A stretch of DNA of 64,000 bases from NCBI GenBank assembly GCA_041752315.1, contig JBGSHJ010000049.1:124001-188000 (forward strand). Direction: 5' to 3'. The DNA is from SYFY01 sp041752315 (GTDB taxonomy: Bacteria; Pseudomonadota; Gammaproteobacteria; Pseudomonadales; Azotimanducaceae). The translations under genes and the position numbers were made by a program. Below, piece after piece: positions 1 through 8,615 of this stretch. Below the pieces are notes generated by a model, which was not told the origin of the DNA, made no database searches, and saw only the letters and a program-made list of their open reading frames with translations. Each line of letters begins with the position of its first letter. Position 1 is the first letter of the stretch.

Positions 1-401
1 GGCGACGCTTCGACCATCGTCACACTGGCTCCAAGGCTCGCCAGTTCAAGTCCATCACCGCCCCAACCGGCCATCGCGTCAAGAACAACCAGGCCAGCGT
101 TCGCGGCGACACCGGTGGCCCGGGCCAGCAGCGATTGACGGGACAGCTTGTGTCCGTCGAAGGCGGGCAAGGACCAGATAGCCCCATCAGGTGAGAGTTG
201 CAGTGCAAGCCGCTGGCCCTGCAGGACCAGCCTTGGCCAGCCCATGGTTGAATCATCGCTACTGCAGACTTCGAAACCTGGCCAGTCTGAAGCCAGTGCC
301 GTGGTCAGCGTGCCGTGCGCGTACAGGCGAGGCCGGGACAGTTCCAGCGGAGGCGCTGATTGGTCATCTGATTCGTTCACGGGAATTGCCGGATTGGACA
401 T
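1..401 (-). CDS. rsmJ: RsmJ, 16S rRNA m2G1516 methyltransferase (N-terminal part, cut by window edge)
   Basis: This SAM-dependent methyltransferase is expected to modify G1516 of 16S rRNA in the small subunit. Reading leftwards from the ATG at 401 gives about 133 residues with no stop. The recognisable part is a segment LARATG followed by VVLDAMAGWGGDGLELASLG, which is the RsmJ-type SAM-binding motif I (known form: DATAGLGRDAFVLAS). The C-terminus lies outside the window. The start is 3 bases after the tsaB stop, so the two are probably translationally coupled. The residues before the motif are poorly conserved in the family, so the assignment rests mainly on motif I and its flanks. Confidence 0.72.
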   Translation of the reverse strand, partial: MSNPAIPVNESDDQSAPPLELSRPRLYAHGTLTTALASDWPGFEVCSSDDSTMGWPRLVLQGQRLALQLSPDGAIWSLPAFDGHKLSRQSLLARATGVAANAGLVVLDAMAGWGGDGLELASLGASVTMVEAS

Positions 402-404
402 GCT

Positions 405-1061
405 TCAACCTGACACCGGGCGCCACGGATGATCACCTTCGATGTACATCGGCAGCGCAGATTCGACGGCAGCCCAGCCAGATTCCGGCCAGCAGGACGC
501 TGCATGGCGAAGGAGCGTCAACGCCGGCGTGGTGTCTGTTGGCAGTGCCGTAAACGGCGTCGGCAGCCACGCAGGCAAGTCCCCCACAACCTCCCCGCCT
601 TCAATCAACCAGTCAGGCGGGGAGTCCGTCAGGACTTCCTCCTGATCCTGCTGCCAGAGCGCATGACCGGATTCCTGCCGAAACGCTGCGAGATAACAGG
701 TTTCTCCACGTGAGCGGACCACCGTGACGATCCCGGAGCCGCCCAGCGCCTGGGCATGCAATGCGAGGAGGCGGGATGTGGTGCAACCGAAAACCCGGGC
801 TCCCGTGGCCAGCGCGATGGCCTGGGCAACAGAAACACATAGCCGTACACCGGTAAACGAGCCAGGTCCACGCACATATGCCACCCCTTCGATCACAGCG
901 GGTAGAATGCCTGCGTCGTTGCACAGGGTATCCAGCATTTCCAGAACCACCAGGTTGTGCTTGCGCACCACATGGCAGGTCCGCTGGTGGAACACGCCAT
1001 CATGCAGCAATGCCACCGAACAGAGCACGCCTGAGGTATCAAGCGCAATCAACGTGGTCAT
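405..1061 (-). CDS. tsaB: TsaB (YeaZ), tRNA threonylcarbamoyladenosine biosynthesis protein
   Basis: TsaB is the non-catalytic ASKHA-fold partner of TsaD in making t6A37 of ANN-decoding tRNAs. The protein begins MTTLIALDTSG, like the IDT start of the family, and carries GPGSFTGVR near residue 70, the family signature. Length is about 218 residues, close to E. coli TsaB (231). A GTG 9 bases upstream (1070) would add three residues. The ATG at 1061 is preferred because it puts the family's first beta-strand at the N-terminus. rsmJ follows 3 bases downstream. moeA starts on the opposite strand about 33 bases away, so any promoters must overlap the coding starts. Confidence 0.92.
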   Translation of the reverse strand: MTTLIALDTSGVLCSVALLHDGVFHQRTCHVVRKHNLVVLEMLDTLCNDAGILPAVIEGVAYVRGPGSFTGVRLCVSVAQAIALATGARVFGCTTSRLLALHAQALGGSGIVTVVRSRGETCYLAAFRQESGHALWQQDQEEVLTDSPPDWLIEGGEVVGDLPAWLPTPFTALPTDTTPALTLLRHAASCWPESGWAAVESALPMYIEGDHPWRPVSG

Positions 1062-1093
1062 CTGGTCCACCAGTTCATCAAAGGAGCGGGGAT

Positions 1094-2323
1094 ATTAACG
1101 AAGCACTGGACCTGAACGTAGCCCTCGAGCGGATCGCCGCGCAGATCCAGCCCCACAGGGCGGTTGAAACCACAGCGATTCGCGATGCCATTGGTCGAGT
1201 GCTTGCTCGTGACGAATCTGCCCGTCATCCGTCGCCGCCATTTCCCAGTTCGGCGATGGATGGGTACGCCCTGCCAGTGCCAGCCACGATGGAGGTTGGC
1301 GGCTCACACTGGAAGATTGTTGGCGAAAGCGCCGCAGGCAGGCCATGGTCGGGCTTTTTGCGGGAAGGTGAATGTGTCCGCATCCTGACCGGCGCGGTGG
1401 TGCCCGCAGGCAGCGGCCGGATCGTGCTGCAGGAGGACTGCACGGTGGACGCTGGCCAACTGCTCATCAGCGGTGATCCCGAAGCACGCGATCATATTCG
1501 ACCCGTTGGCCATGACGTTGCCAGCGGTGAGCGGCTGGTTGCCGCGGGAACCCGACTCGACGCGATCGACCTGGGACGCCTGGCCGGCGACGGTCGCAAC
1601 TCGGTCGAGGTATTGTCGCGTCTGTCCGTCGGCGTGTTTTCGACGGGTGATGAACTGGTTGAAGCCGACAACGCAGAATTTCCGCTGCCAGCAGGCCGGA
1701 TCTACGAATCCAATCGCACAACGCTTCTGGCGATGCTGCAGGGACTGCCGGTCACCGCCCATGATCTTGGCAATCTGCCGGATACCGCGGCTGCGACGCA
1801 GGCCGCGCTCCGGGAGGCTTCGGCACAGCATGACTTCCTGCTCACCAGCGGCGGTGTATCGGTTGGCGATCACGATCATGTCCGCAATGCCATCGAGACG
1901 CTCGGGACACTTGCCTTCTGGAAGCTGAATCTGAAACCTGGCAAACCGCTGGCCTTTGGCCAAATCGGCCGAGCCTGGTTCTGTGGTCTGCCTGGTAATC
2001 CCGTGAGTGCGATTGTCACCTGGCTCCTGATAGCCAAACCCGCGCTGCTGCTGGCCTGTGGCGCGCGTCCCGAGCCACCGCTTCGTCTGCCTGCAATCCT
2101 TCAATCACCGGTCAGTCACCGGCCGGGGAGAACTGAATATCAGCGTGGCCTGCTGAGTTGGCATGGAACAGGCAGCCTGCCGTCCGTGTGCATCAGCGGT
2201 GATCAAAGTTCGAATCGGCTGACTACCTTTCAGGATGCCAACTGTCTGGTGGAAATACCCGGGAAGAACGGAGATCTGCAAGCAGACAGTGAGGTCACGG
2301 TCCTTTTGCTCTCAAGCCTTTGA
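1094..2323 (+). CDS. moeA: MoeA, molybdopterin molybdenumtransferase
   Basis: MoeA inserts molybdate into adenylylated molybdopterin, the last step of molybdenum-cofactor assembly. Typical MoeA motifs are visible: FSTGDELVE, TSGGVSVGD, NLKPGKPLAFG and CGLPGNPVSA. The C-terminal MoeA domain IV is also present, and length is about 409 residues as in E. coli. The reading frame stays open upstream into tsaB antisense sequence, but homology starts at LDLNVALERIAAQI. No ATG, GTG or TTG lies near that point. An ATT at 1094 sits seven bases after a perfect AAGGAG (1081-1086), so an AUU start is proposed. The next in-frame ATG, at 1010, would add residues unlike MoeA. Confidence 0.9.
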   Translation: MNEALDLNVALERIAAQIQPHRAVETTAIRDAIGRVLARDESARHPSPPFPSSAMDGYALPVPATMEVGGSHWKIVGESAAGRPWSGFLREGECVRILTGAVVPAGSGRIVLQEDCTVDAGQLLISGDPEARDHIRPVGHDVASGERLVAAGTRLDAIDLGRLAGDGRNSVEVLSRLSVGVFSTGDELVEADNAEFPLPAGRIYESNRTTLLAMLQGLPVTAHDLGNLPDTAAATQAALREASAQHDFLLTSGGVSVGDHDHVRNAIETLGTLAFWKLNLKPGKPLAFGQIGRAWFCGLPGNPVSAIVTWLLIAKPALLLACGARPEPPLRLPAILQSPVSHRPGRTEYQRGLLSWHGTGSLPSVCISGDQSSNRLTTFQDANCLVEIPGKNGDLQADSEVTVLLLSSL

Positions 2324-2398
2324 GAAGCTTGTATCAAACCTGCTGTGGGTCATCTGAAAAACAGGTGAGCGTGGCAAGGACTTGCAGCGTGACAAGCG

Positions 2399-3214
2399 TC
2401 AACCAATTTGTGGTTGTTCCGCGATGTGTACAGTTCTGGTAGGGAAGGCAAACTCTATCCCGAGGCGCTCGGCGCACCCCATGATGCGGAGCAGGATATC
2501 CTCCCGCTGGCGCAGTTCCGACGCCCAGTCGGGCAGCTCGAGAAAAAAATACAGCAGGATCTCGAGACTGGAATCGGCAAAGTCCTGCAGAACGACGTGA
2601 TAGCTCTCCTTGCGCGTATGCGGGTGTGTTGCAATGATCTCGCGGACGGCCTCAACAAATTCCTGCACCCGCTGCGGCGAGGTTGCGCAGGATATTCCGA
2701 AGGTTGTTTTCACACGCCTGTATTTCCGCTCACCCATGTTGTCGATGGTGGAGTGCATCAGTTCGCTCGACGGCACACTGAGCAGGGAGTCGTAGAAGGT
2801 CCGTATTCGCGTGCTGCGGAAGCCCACGGCCTCCACGGTACCCTCGGTGTCCCCGACCTTGATCCAATGACCGACGGTGAACGGCTTCTCGATCATGATC
2901 GTGAACGAGCCCATCAGATTGGCGAGGCTTTCGCGTGCTGCGAGCGCCACAGCGACACCACCCACACCGAGGCCGGTCACGATGGAGTAGGCAGGCAAAC
3001 CGATTCGATTCGCCCCCTCGACCAGCACACCGACGCTGAGTATCAGTGCAAAAAAACGCAATGTCAGTCGAATGAGCTGTCCGTCGATACTCCGGGCTTT
3101 CAGACGTCGGGAAACGATCGCGGTTTCCGCGATCGCGCGCCCCGAGGACCAGATGATCCAGACCAAAGTGAGGTAGAGCATGCCCGCCAGGGTGAGCACC
3201 AACGGCGCATACAC
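2399..3214 (-). CDS. MscS-family mechanosensitive channel, C-terminal half (split by in-frame stop)
   Basis: This half carries two predicted membrane segments, the glycine/alanine-rich pore helix (GLGVGGVAVALAARESLANL), then the MscS beta domain (IEKPFTVGHWIKVGDTEGTV) and a C-terminal alpha/beta domain. These are the conserved core of small-conductance mechanosensitive channels, which release solutes on hypo-osmotic shock. It lies in the same frame as the 3236-4411 gene, separated only by a TAG codon and seven codons. The 271-residue fragment could start at the GTG at 3214, which has GGAG just 3 bases upstream. More probably it is the rest of one roughly 670-codon channel. It converges on moeA. 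Confidence 0.8.
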   Translation of the reverse strand: MYAPLVLTLAGMLYLTLVWIIWSSGRAIAETAIVSRRLKARSIDGQLIRLTLRFFALILSVGVLVEGANRIGLPAYSIVTGLGVGGVAVALAARESLANLMGSFTIMIEKPFTVGHWIKVGDTEGTVEAVGFRSTRIRTFYDSLLSVPSSELMHSTIDNMGERKYRRVKTTFGISCATSPQRVQEFVEAVREIIATHPHTRKESYHVVLQDFADSSLEILLYFFLELPDWASELRQREDILLRIMGCAERLGIEFAFPTRTVHIAEQPQIG

Positions 3215-3235
3215 AGGCTCCGTAAAGCGCAGATT

Positions 3236-4411
3236 CTAGGCCGCGACATCCCTTATGAAGATGATGAGAAGCGCAAGGACTCCGGGCACGGCTACGTCGG
3301 CCCACAGTGCTGCACTCACCCCAACACGAGAACTTTTTTGAATCCGTCTGATGCCACGCCGTAACAGGGTGAAAACCAACGTGCTCCCCCCCAGCAGAAG
3401 AAGGAGTCCAATCCAGCGCCACACCGGTTGATCGGCCAACAGGACCTTCGCCCACGCAGGCAGCGCGAGCATCCAGCGCAGCGGAACGGTCTCATGCAGC
3501 CCAAGTGGGCCGTACTTGTAGATCGTCAGGAAGTTTTCGGCTTCACGGTTTTCCACAGGCAGATGCACGGCCCATCTTTCCCACTCGGGCAATCGCTGTA
3601 TGGTTTCTTCGGAGAACAGCCACTCGCCCTTGCGTGACCCATCGGCCACTCGCCGGATCACGATCTCCGTGCCCGGCATTCTCCATGATGTTTCTTTTCT
3701 CGCCGCCATTTCCGCGCCATCCGGAACCGCTGTCAGCGAAGGTGGGCCGACCCGTTCGATCAAGTCGTAGAGCATCAGCACCACCCGCCCCCGGTACTCG
3801 AAGGATTCGATCGCTGACGGCACGCCTTCGAATTCCAGGGCGCGCGTCGCAATCGCAGCCATCACCTTCGCCTGAAGCATCGCCTTGGATTCATCGCTGG
3901 AGGGGTACAGGCGGTCGGATTGAAGATAGCCGGAAACCGTATTCATGCTTATCGCACGTATCTCGCGAATCCGCTGCAAAAAATCCGCGAGCGTCCCACG
4001 CGGTCCAGTCGTGATAACCGGCGCGAGGGGATTGAAGCTCTCGACCAGAGGCGGTGGCGGTTCGACGGCTGCCGACTCGAGCAACGTGTCCGCGGTGACG
4101 GCGATGATCTCCGAGTCCGCGTTCGACGACGTTGCCACGGGGTCTGGTGTCGAGTCCTGCGCCCAGGTAACAATACTACCCGCAGTCAGAACCAGGAGTG
4201 CTAGAACGCAAGCGTGGCGACGCGCTGGCCGGTGCCACAGGCAAAGCCGCTGGATTTTGATTCTCACCGCGAGGCACGCGCTAGCCAGGAGACGGCTGAG
4301 TTTAACTGAACCGGGTAGCATCCGCGCAACCCGGACCCTGGCACCTGACTGTTTGCATCGCTGCGAGGGCGGCCGCAGCCAGAGAATTTGAATGACGTCG
4401 GAGCCTGCCAT
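3236..4411 (-). CDS. MscS-family channel, N-terminal half ending at in-frame TAG
   Basis: This half has an N-terminal hydrophobic signal or anchor (LALLVLTAGSIVTWAQ, about residues 70-85). A periplasmic-looking region follows (about 90-340), then two membrane segments (GLLLLLGGSTLVFTLL and VPGVLALLIIFIRD) where the frame meets TAG at 3236-3238. The downstream half resumes in the same frame with further membrane segments and the MscS pore. The architecture matches large MscS-family channels with an extra N-terminal domain. Whether the TAG is a true nonsense mutation, a sequencing error or a read-through codon cannot be told here. The start is the first ATG (4411). A later ATG at about residue 31 would give a shorter N-terminus before the signal. 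Confidence 0.68.
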   Translation of the reverse strand: MAGSDVIQILWLRPPSQRCKQSGARVRVARMLPGSVKLSRLLASACLAVRIKIQRLCLWHRPARRHACVLALLVLTAGSIVTWAQDSTPDPVATSSNADSEIIAVTADTLLESAAVEPPPPLVESFNPLAPVITTGPRGTLADFLQRIREIRAISMNTVSGYLQSDRLYPSSDESKAMLQAKVMAAIATRALEFEGVPSAIESFEYRGRVVLMLYDLIERVGPPSLTAVPDGAEMAARKETSWRMPGTEIVIRRVADGSRKGEWLFSEETIQRLPEWERWAVHLPVENREAENFLTIYKYGPLGLHETVPLRWMLALPAWAKVLLADQPVWRWIGLLLLLGGSTLVFTLLRRGIRRIQKSSRVGVSAALWADVAVPGVLALLIIFIRDVAA

Positions 4412-4471
4412 CGCTCAAGATCGCCATTGATGATCCATCAATCGGTCCACCAGAGTCGCGGCAGGAGCGCT

Positions 4472-5116
4472 TCAATCCAGCGCTTTTTGCACCGCCGCCT
4501 TGATGTCATCCACAGATCCCACCCCAGCGATACGGTGATAGGTGAGCATCTGGCGTGCTGCCCTGGTCTGATAAAACTCGACCAGCGGCCTGGTCTGGGC
4601 GTTGTACACCGTGATCCTCTCACGCACGGTTGTTTCCTTGTCATCGTCACGCTGAACCAGCGACTCGCCGGTTGGATCGTCCTTGCCCGCGACCTTCGGG
4701 GGAGAGAATTCGACGTGGTACACACGACCTGATGCCGGATGGACACGCCTCCCGCTGATTCGCCGCACCAGCTCTTCATCGGGTACAACAATTTCCACTA
4801 CGGCGTCGATCATCACTCCTGCCTGCTCCATCGCCTCGGCCTGGGGGATGGTGCGAGGGAATCCATCGAACAGGAAACCAGCCGCACAATCTGCCGCCGT
4901 GATCCGTTCTTTCACCAGCGCAATGATGATGTCGTCAGATACCAGAGCCCCGGAGTCCATGACGGCCTTGACCTTCCGCCCAAGTTCGCTCTGCGCCTTG
5001 ATGGCGGCGCGCAGCATGTCGCCCGTCGAAATCTGGGGAATATTCCAGTGTTCCTTGATGAACTGGGCCTGTGTACCTTTGCCCGCCCCCGGGGGCCCCA
5101 ACAGAATCACTCGCAT
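4472..5116 (-). CDS. adk: Adenylate kinase
   Basis: Adenylate kinase catalyses ATP + AMP = 2 ADP and keeps cytoplasmic adenylates balanced. The 214-residue protein is the long form found in enterics. It has the P-loop GPPGAGKGTQ at residues 7-16, STGDMLRAA for AMP binding, FDGFPRT, and a LID domain (about 120-160) with GRRVHPASGRVYH. No zinc cysteines are present in the LID. The ATG at 5116 follows GGAGAAGACA. The segment upstream contains a second copy of the same ribosome-binding sequence that may form alternative hairpins (see 5120-5148). The gene precedes the mscS fragments by 60 bases on the same strand. Confidence 0.97.
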   Translation of the reverse strand: MRVILLGPPGAGKGTQAQFIKEHWNIPQISTGDMLRAAIKAQSELGRKVKAVMDSGALVSDDIIIALVKERITAADCAAGFLFDGFPRTIPQAEAMEQAGVMIDAVVEIVVPDEELVRRISGRRVHPASGRVYHVEFSPPKVAGKDDPTGESLVQRDDDKETTVRERITVYNAQTRPLVEFYQTRAARQMLTYHRIAGVGSVDDIKAAVQKALD

Positions 5117-5119
5117 TGT

Positions 5120-5148
5120 CTTCTCCGTAAAACGGACTTCTCCGTAAA
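5120..5148 (-). promoter_or_regulatory. Duplicated ribosome-binding segment upstream of adk, with two mutually exclusive small hairpins
   Basis: On the minus strand a 12-base element (TTTACGGAGAAG) occurs twice, 20 bases apart, just before the adk ATG. The order is ACGGA (5141-5145), TCCGT (5132-5136), ACGGA (5124-5128). The middle TCCGT can pair with either ACGGA. Pairing with the second would hide the GGAG that serves adk, and pairing with the first would free it. The repeats and complementarity are seen directly; a regulatory role is inference, and 5-bp stems are weak. Confidence 0.35.
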
Positions 5149-5185
5149 TGAATTCATACCGAACGCCCTGCGCGCCAGACGCGCG

Positions 5186-7150
5186 TCATGCTGCCCCAGG
5201 ATCACGACGCACTTCGGTCACGCCTACCAGTGGTCTCAGATTTTCCACCAGCTGATAAACCTCGATCAGATCCTCCGCGAGGAATTCGAGGGTGATTTCT
5301 GCGGCATCCGGCGGTACGACTCGCGCGGTTGAACCCTGCAGAGATATGCCAAGTTCATCCACCACCCGGGTCACATCGAGCAACAGGCCGTGCCGGTTTC
5401 GCGCAACGAGCAAAACGCGCTGCACGGCGGGGTCGAGCGGATGTTCTGCGCCGATGGCCAGTTCATTGAGCCAGCCTGCGATCAGTGGTCGCACAGGACA
5501 TTCCCCAATGCCCAGCGCCACGAACAATCGCTCAGGATCGTGTTCTCCCAACGCACTTGCAAGTTCGATCAACGCCGCAGGTGTCGGGACAGGAACATGC
5601 AACCGCACACAGGCGCGATCAATTGCAGCCAGTCCTTCCACTCGATTGACCTCGTTGCCCCGTGCCCTCATCCAGCCCTGTATCTTGCTGCGAGCGCGAT
5701 GCGTGCGCACGTAACCCGCCTCAGGTTCAAGCCAGAGACGCCTGGGTGCCTGCGTGGGTGCCGTGAGAATCTCGACACGTTCACCGTTGCGCAGACGGTA
5801 GTTGAGCGGCACCTCCCGGCCATCAACCCGGGCCCCGGCGCAGCGGTGACCGATATCGGTATGCACACGGTAGGCAAAGTCGATGGGTGTGGCCCCGGCA
5901 ACAAGATCGATGACATGTCCTTTGGGGGTGTGCAGGTAAATTCGCTCCTGCTGCATCGAACGGCTGATTTCCTCGCCGAGGCTTCGCCGGCCACCGAGTT
6001 CTTCGTGCCATTCCACCACATGGCGCAGCCATTCCATCTTCGCGCCGATGGTCCGGTCTTCTTCACCATCGCCCTTGTACGTCCAGTGCGCACAGACTCC
6101 CAGTTCGGCTTCGTCGTGCATTTCCTGGGTACGGATCTGAACTTCAAGGTGCTTGCCATCGGCACCGATGACCGCCGTATGGATGGATCGATACCCATTT
6201 TCCTTGGGCGATGCAATGTAGTCGTCAAACGCACTCGGGATGTGGCGGAACGTCGTGTGCACAACCCCCAGCGCCGCGTAACAGCTGGCCAGATCCTCGA
6301 CCAGCACACGCACTCCCCGCATGTCGTATACCTGGTCGAGGCCCAGCTGTTTGGACTGCATCTTCCGCCAGATGCTGTAGATGTGCTTGGCCCGGCCGAA
6401 AACCTGGGCTTCGATGCCATGCTGCTGCAGCAGCGCACGCAACTGTTCCGCAATGGTGGCGATCTGTGCCTCGCGTTCTATCCGCTTGCCATCCAGCTGA
6501 CCGGCGACGGTCGTGTAGATCTCGGGTTCCAGATAACGCATGGCGAGATCTTCAAGTTCCCATTTGAGTTGCCGGATGCCCAGCCGGCCGGCGAGAGGCG
6601 CAAACACGTGTCGTGCCTCCAGCGCAATGCGACTGCGACGCGAACGAGCATCCTGTTTCGCTTCACGCAGGGCGACTACCCGTTCGGCGATCTTGATCAC
6701 CGCGACACGGGCATCATCAACCAGCGCAACCAGCATCCGTCGAACATTTTCGACCTGGTCCTGACGTTCACTGGTCAGCAGTGGTGTGTTGGACAGATCC
6801 AGAAAGTTGGCCGTCGCCATGCGGGACACGCCTTCCACGAGAGCTGCAACTTCGTCGGACTGCCGTGTTTCGATATCCTTGATGGAGAGCAACCCATCCC
6901 GATGCGGCCGGTACAACAGAGCGGCAATCAGCGCCTCGTTGTCAATCTTGAGACTCGCCACCAGTTCAGCCAGCGAAAAGCCCCGCTCCAGATATTTCTG
7001 GCCTTCCGGCAGGCTCTCGAGGTAGCGGCAGACGTCGAACAGCCTGCCAATCTGCAACCAGACATGCTGGCGACACATGGTCTCGCACCAATTTGCGCTG
7101 TCGATGCGGCCATCGGCGTCACGCGGCAGTGCCTGGGCAACCAGAACCAC
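5186..7150 (-). CDS. relA: RelA, (p)ppGpp synthetase I, lacking the zinc-finger/RIS region
   Basis: RelA makes (p)ppGpp from ATP and GTP/GDP on starved ribosomes. Domain order is as follows: a pseudo-hydrolase region (about 60-200) in which the HD motif is absent, as in RelA rather than SpoT; the synthetase domain (about 235-345) with YDMRGVRV, FDDYIASPKENGYRSIHT and EVQIRTQEMHDEAELG; a TGS domain (about 410-470, YLHTPKGHVIDL); a helical region; and a C-terminal ACT domain (about 580-654). The Cys-rich zinc-finger/RIS segment normally before the ACT is missing, giving about 654 residues against 744 in E. coli. The start is GTG at 7150. The N-terminus MVLVAQALPRDADG aligns with the E. coli start MVAVRSAH. 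Confidence 0.93.
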   Translation of the reverse strand: MVLVAQALPRDADGRIDSANWCETMCRQHVWLQIGRLFDVCRYLESLPEGQKYLERGFSLAELVASLKIDNEALIAALLYRPHRDGLLSIKDIETRQSDEVAALVEGVSRMATANFLDLSNTPLLTSERQDQVENVRRMLVALVDDARVAVIKIAERVVALREAKQDARSRRSRIALEARHVFAPLAGRLGIRQLKWELEDLAMRYLEPEIYTTVAGQLDGKRIEREAQIATIAEQLRALLQQHGIEAQVFGRAKHIYSIWRKMQSKQLGLDQVYDMRGVRVLVEDLASCYAALGVVHTTFRHIPSAFDDYIASPKENGYRSIHTAVIGADGKHLEVQIRTQEMHDEAELGVCAHWTYKGDGEEDRTIGAKMEWLRHVVEWHEELGGRRSLGEEISRSMQQERIYLHTPKGHVIDLVAGATPIDFAYRVHTDIGHRCAGARVDGREVPLNYRLRNGERVEILTAPTQAPRRLWLEPEAGYVRTHRARSKIQGWMRARGNEVNRVEGLAAIDRACVRLHVPVPTPAALIELASALGEHDPERLFVALGIGECPVRPLIAGWLNELAIGAEHPLDPAVQRVLLVARNRHGLLLDVTRVVDELGISLQGSTARVVPPDAAEITLEFLAEDLIEVYQLVENLRPLVGVTEVRRDPGAA

Positions 7151-7310
7151 CTCAGTGATTTCCGCCGGAAAACATGCAAGCCGATTGGAACTTCATGGGC
7201 TGCATCTTGAAGGATGGATGGAAAGCAGGCAAACCCGTCAGAACCGGGGCTTCGGTGCACGGTGCAATGGGTCTTCGACTCTGGACACACGACATGGCTG
7301 GGCGCATTGA

Positions 7311-8615
7311 TCAGCTGCGGCGAAAGACACCCAGGGTCTCCACATGGGTGGTTTGTGGAAACATGTCGTAGATGCCGACTTCTTCAAGCGTCATTCCAGC
7401 GTCCGCCAGCACGACCGCGTCTTTGGCAAAGGACTCCGGGTTGCACGACACGTACACTGCGGTCCGTATCCCGGCATGCAACCAGGATCGCAGTTGCGGT
7501 CCTGCGCCAAGACGTGGCGGGTCCAGCAGGACGGCATCACAGTCCTGGCTGTGTCCAGACGCCTGCAGAGGATCAACATAGAGGTCGACACTCTCGAAAT
7601 CGACCCGGTTCAGCAGGCCATTGCGAGCCGCATTCGAACGTGCCCGCAGGACTGCGGTCAAACTGCCCTCCAGGCCGACCACGGATTTGCCAGACCCCGC
7701 CAGTGCCAGCGAAAAATTCCCGAGTCCGCAGAACAGATCGAGAATCCGGTTTGCCGCACGCAATTCAAGCACTGCCTTGCGAACGAGCTGCCGATTGATA
7801 TACGGATTGACCTGCACGAAGTCCAGGGGCTCGAACCCGAACTGGAGCCCGAAGTCAGGATTTGCATACCCAAGCAGTTCACCCCTTCCGCTGTGCCACA
7901 CAACACTGTCCGGACCTGCAGGCTGCAGATAGACCTCGATGCGATGATCCTGTGCAAAGGTTCGCAATACGTCGTTGTCGCGTTCCAACAACATATCCAG
8001 ATTACGCACGACCATTGCCAGTGAATCGTCTCCCGCCGCCAGTTCGACCTGGGGAATCCGTCCCGCAATGGACAATTCTCCCAATCGCTTGCGCAGCGGC
8101 AGGATCAGACCGGCCAGTCTGGGTGCCAGAATGGTACAGCCACGCATGTCCACGATCCGGCCACCGAACGCTTCCCGAAAGCCGACGTACATCACCTCAC
8201 CAACCTGGCGAACACCCAGTCGCGCCTTGTGTCGATAACCATGTTGTGGTCCTGCAACCGGCAGTTTCCAGTCCCTGGCCGCCAACCCGTTGCGCTCAAG
8301 AGCCCTGCGCAGCTGCTCTTCTTTCCAACCCAGCTCGAACTGCGCTGAAGCATGTTGAAAGGTGCAGCCGCCACATCGATGGGCAACGTCACAGACAGGG
8401 TGTACACGAGCCGGTGAGGACTCCGAGACCGTCAACGCATCGCCATGGTCAATCCGGCGTTTGCGTTTACGCACCAGTCCTTGCACCACTTCACCGGGAA
8501 GTGTGTTGCGCAGCCTGATTTCACGGGCATTGACGAACCCGCGACCGAGTCCCTCGCTGGATAGCCCGGTCACTTCCATTTCCACTTCCCGGCGCACAAC
8601 CTGCTTTCGGCTCAT
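7311..8615 (-). CDS. rlmD: RlmD (RumA), 23S rRNA m5U1939 methyltransferase
   Basis: RlmD transfers a methyl group from SAM to U1939 of 23S rRNA. The 434-residue protein has an N-terminal TRAM domain. The iron-sulfur cysteines fall in VCDVAHRCGGC (near 75-84), with a fourth at RGCTI. Next come the SAM motif FCGLGNFSLALA, the LLDPPRLG motif, and the catalytic cysteine in YVSCNPESFAKD. Its ATG overlaps the recO stop by 4 bases, so it is translated with recO as the last gene of the lepA–lepB–rnc–era–recO run. relA follows 160 bases downstream. Confidence 0.95.
   Translation of the reverse strand: MSRKQVVRREVEMEVTGLSSEGLGRGFVNAREIRLRNTLPGEVVQGLVRKRKRRIDHGDALTVSESSPARVHPVCDVAHRCGGCTFQHASAQFELGWKEEQLRRALERNGLAARDWKLPVAGPQHGYRHKARLGVRQVGEVMYVGFREAFGGRIVDMRGCTILAPRLAGLILPLRKRLGELSIAGRIPQVELAAGDDSLAMVVRNLDMLLERDNDVLRTFAQDHRIEVYLQPAGPDSVVWHSGRGELLGYANPDFGLQFGFEPLDFVQVNPYINRQLVRKAVLELRAANRILDLFCGLGNFSLALAGSGKSVVGLEGSLTAVLRARSNAARNGLLNRVDFESVDLYVDPLQASGHSQDCDAVLLDPPRLGAGPQLRSWLHAGIRTAVYVSCNPESFAKDAVVLADAGMTLEEVGIYDMFPQTTHVETLGVFRRS

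Noticed and set aside
5390..7210. 606-residue open frame antisense to relA
   Set aside because: It is a shadow of relA and shows no conserved motif.
7184..7210. GGAACTT on the plus strand resembling a sigma-E -35
   Set aside because: No TCTGA or TCAAA follows at 16-17 bases, and no plus-strand gene starts downstream.
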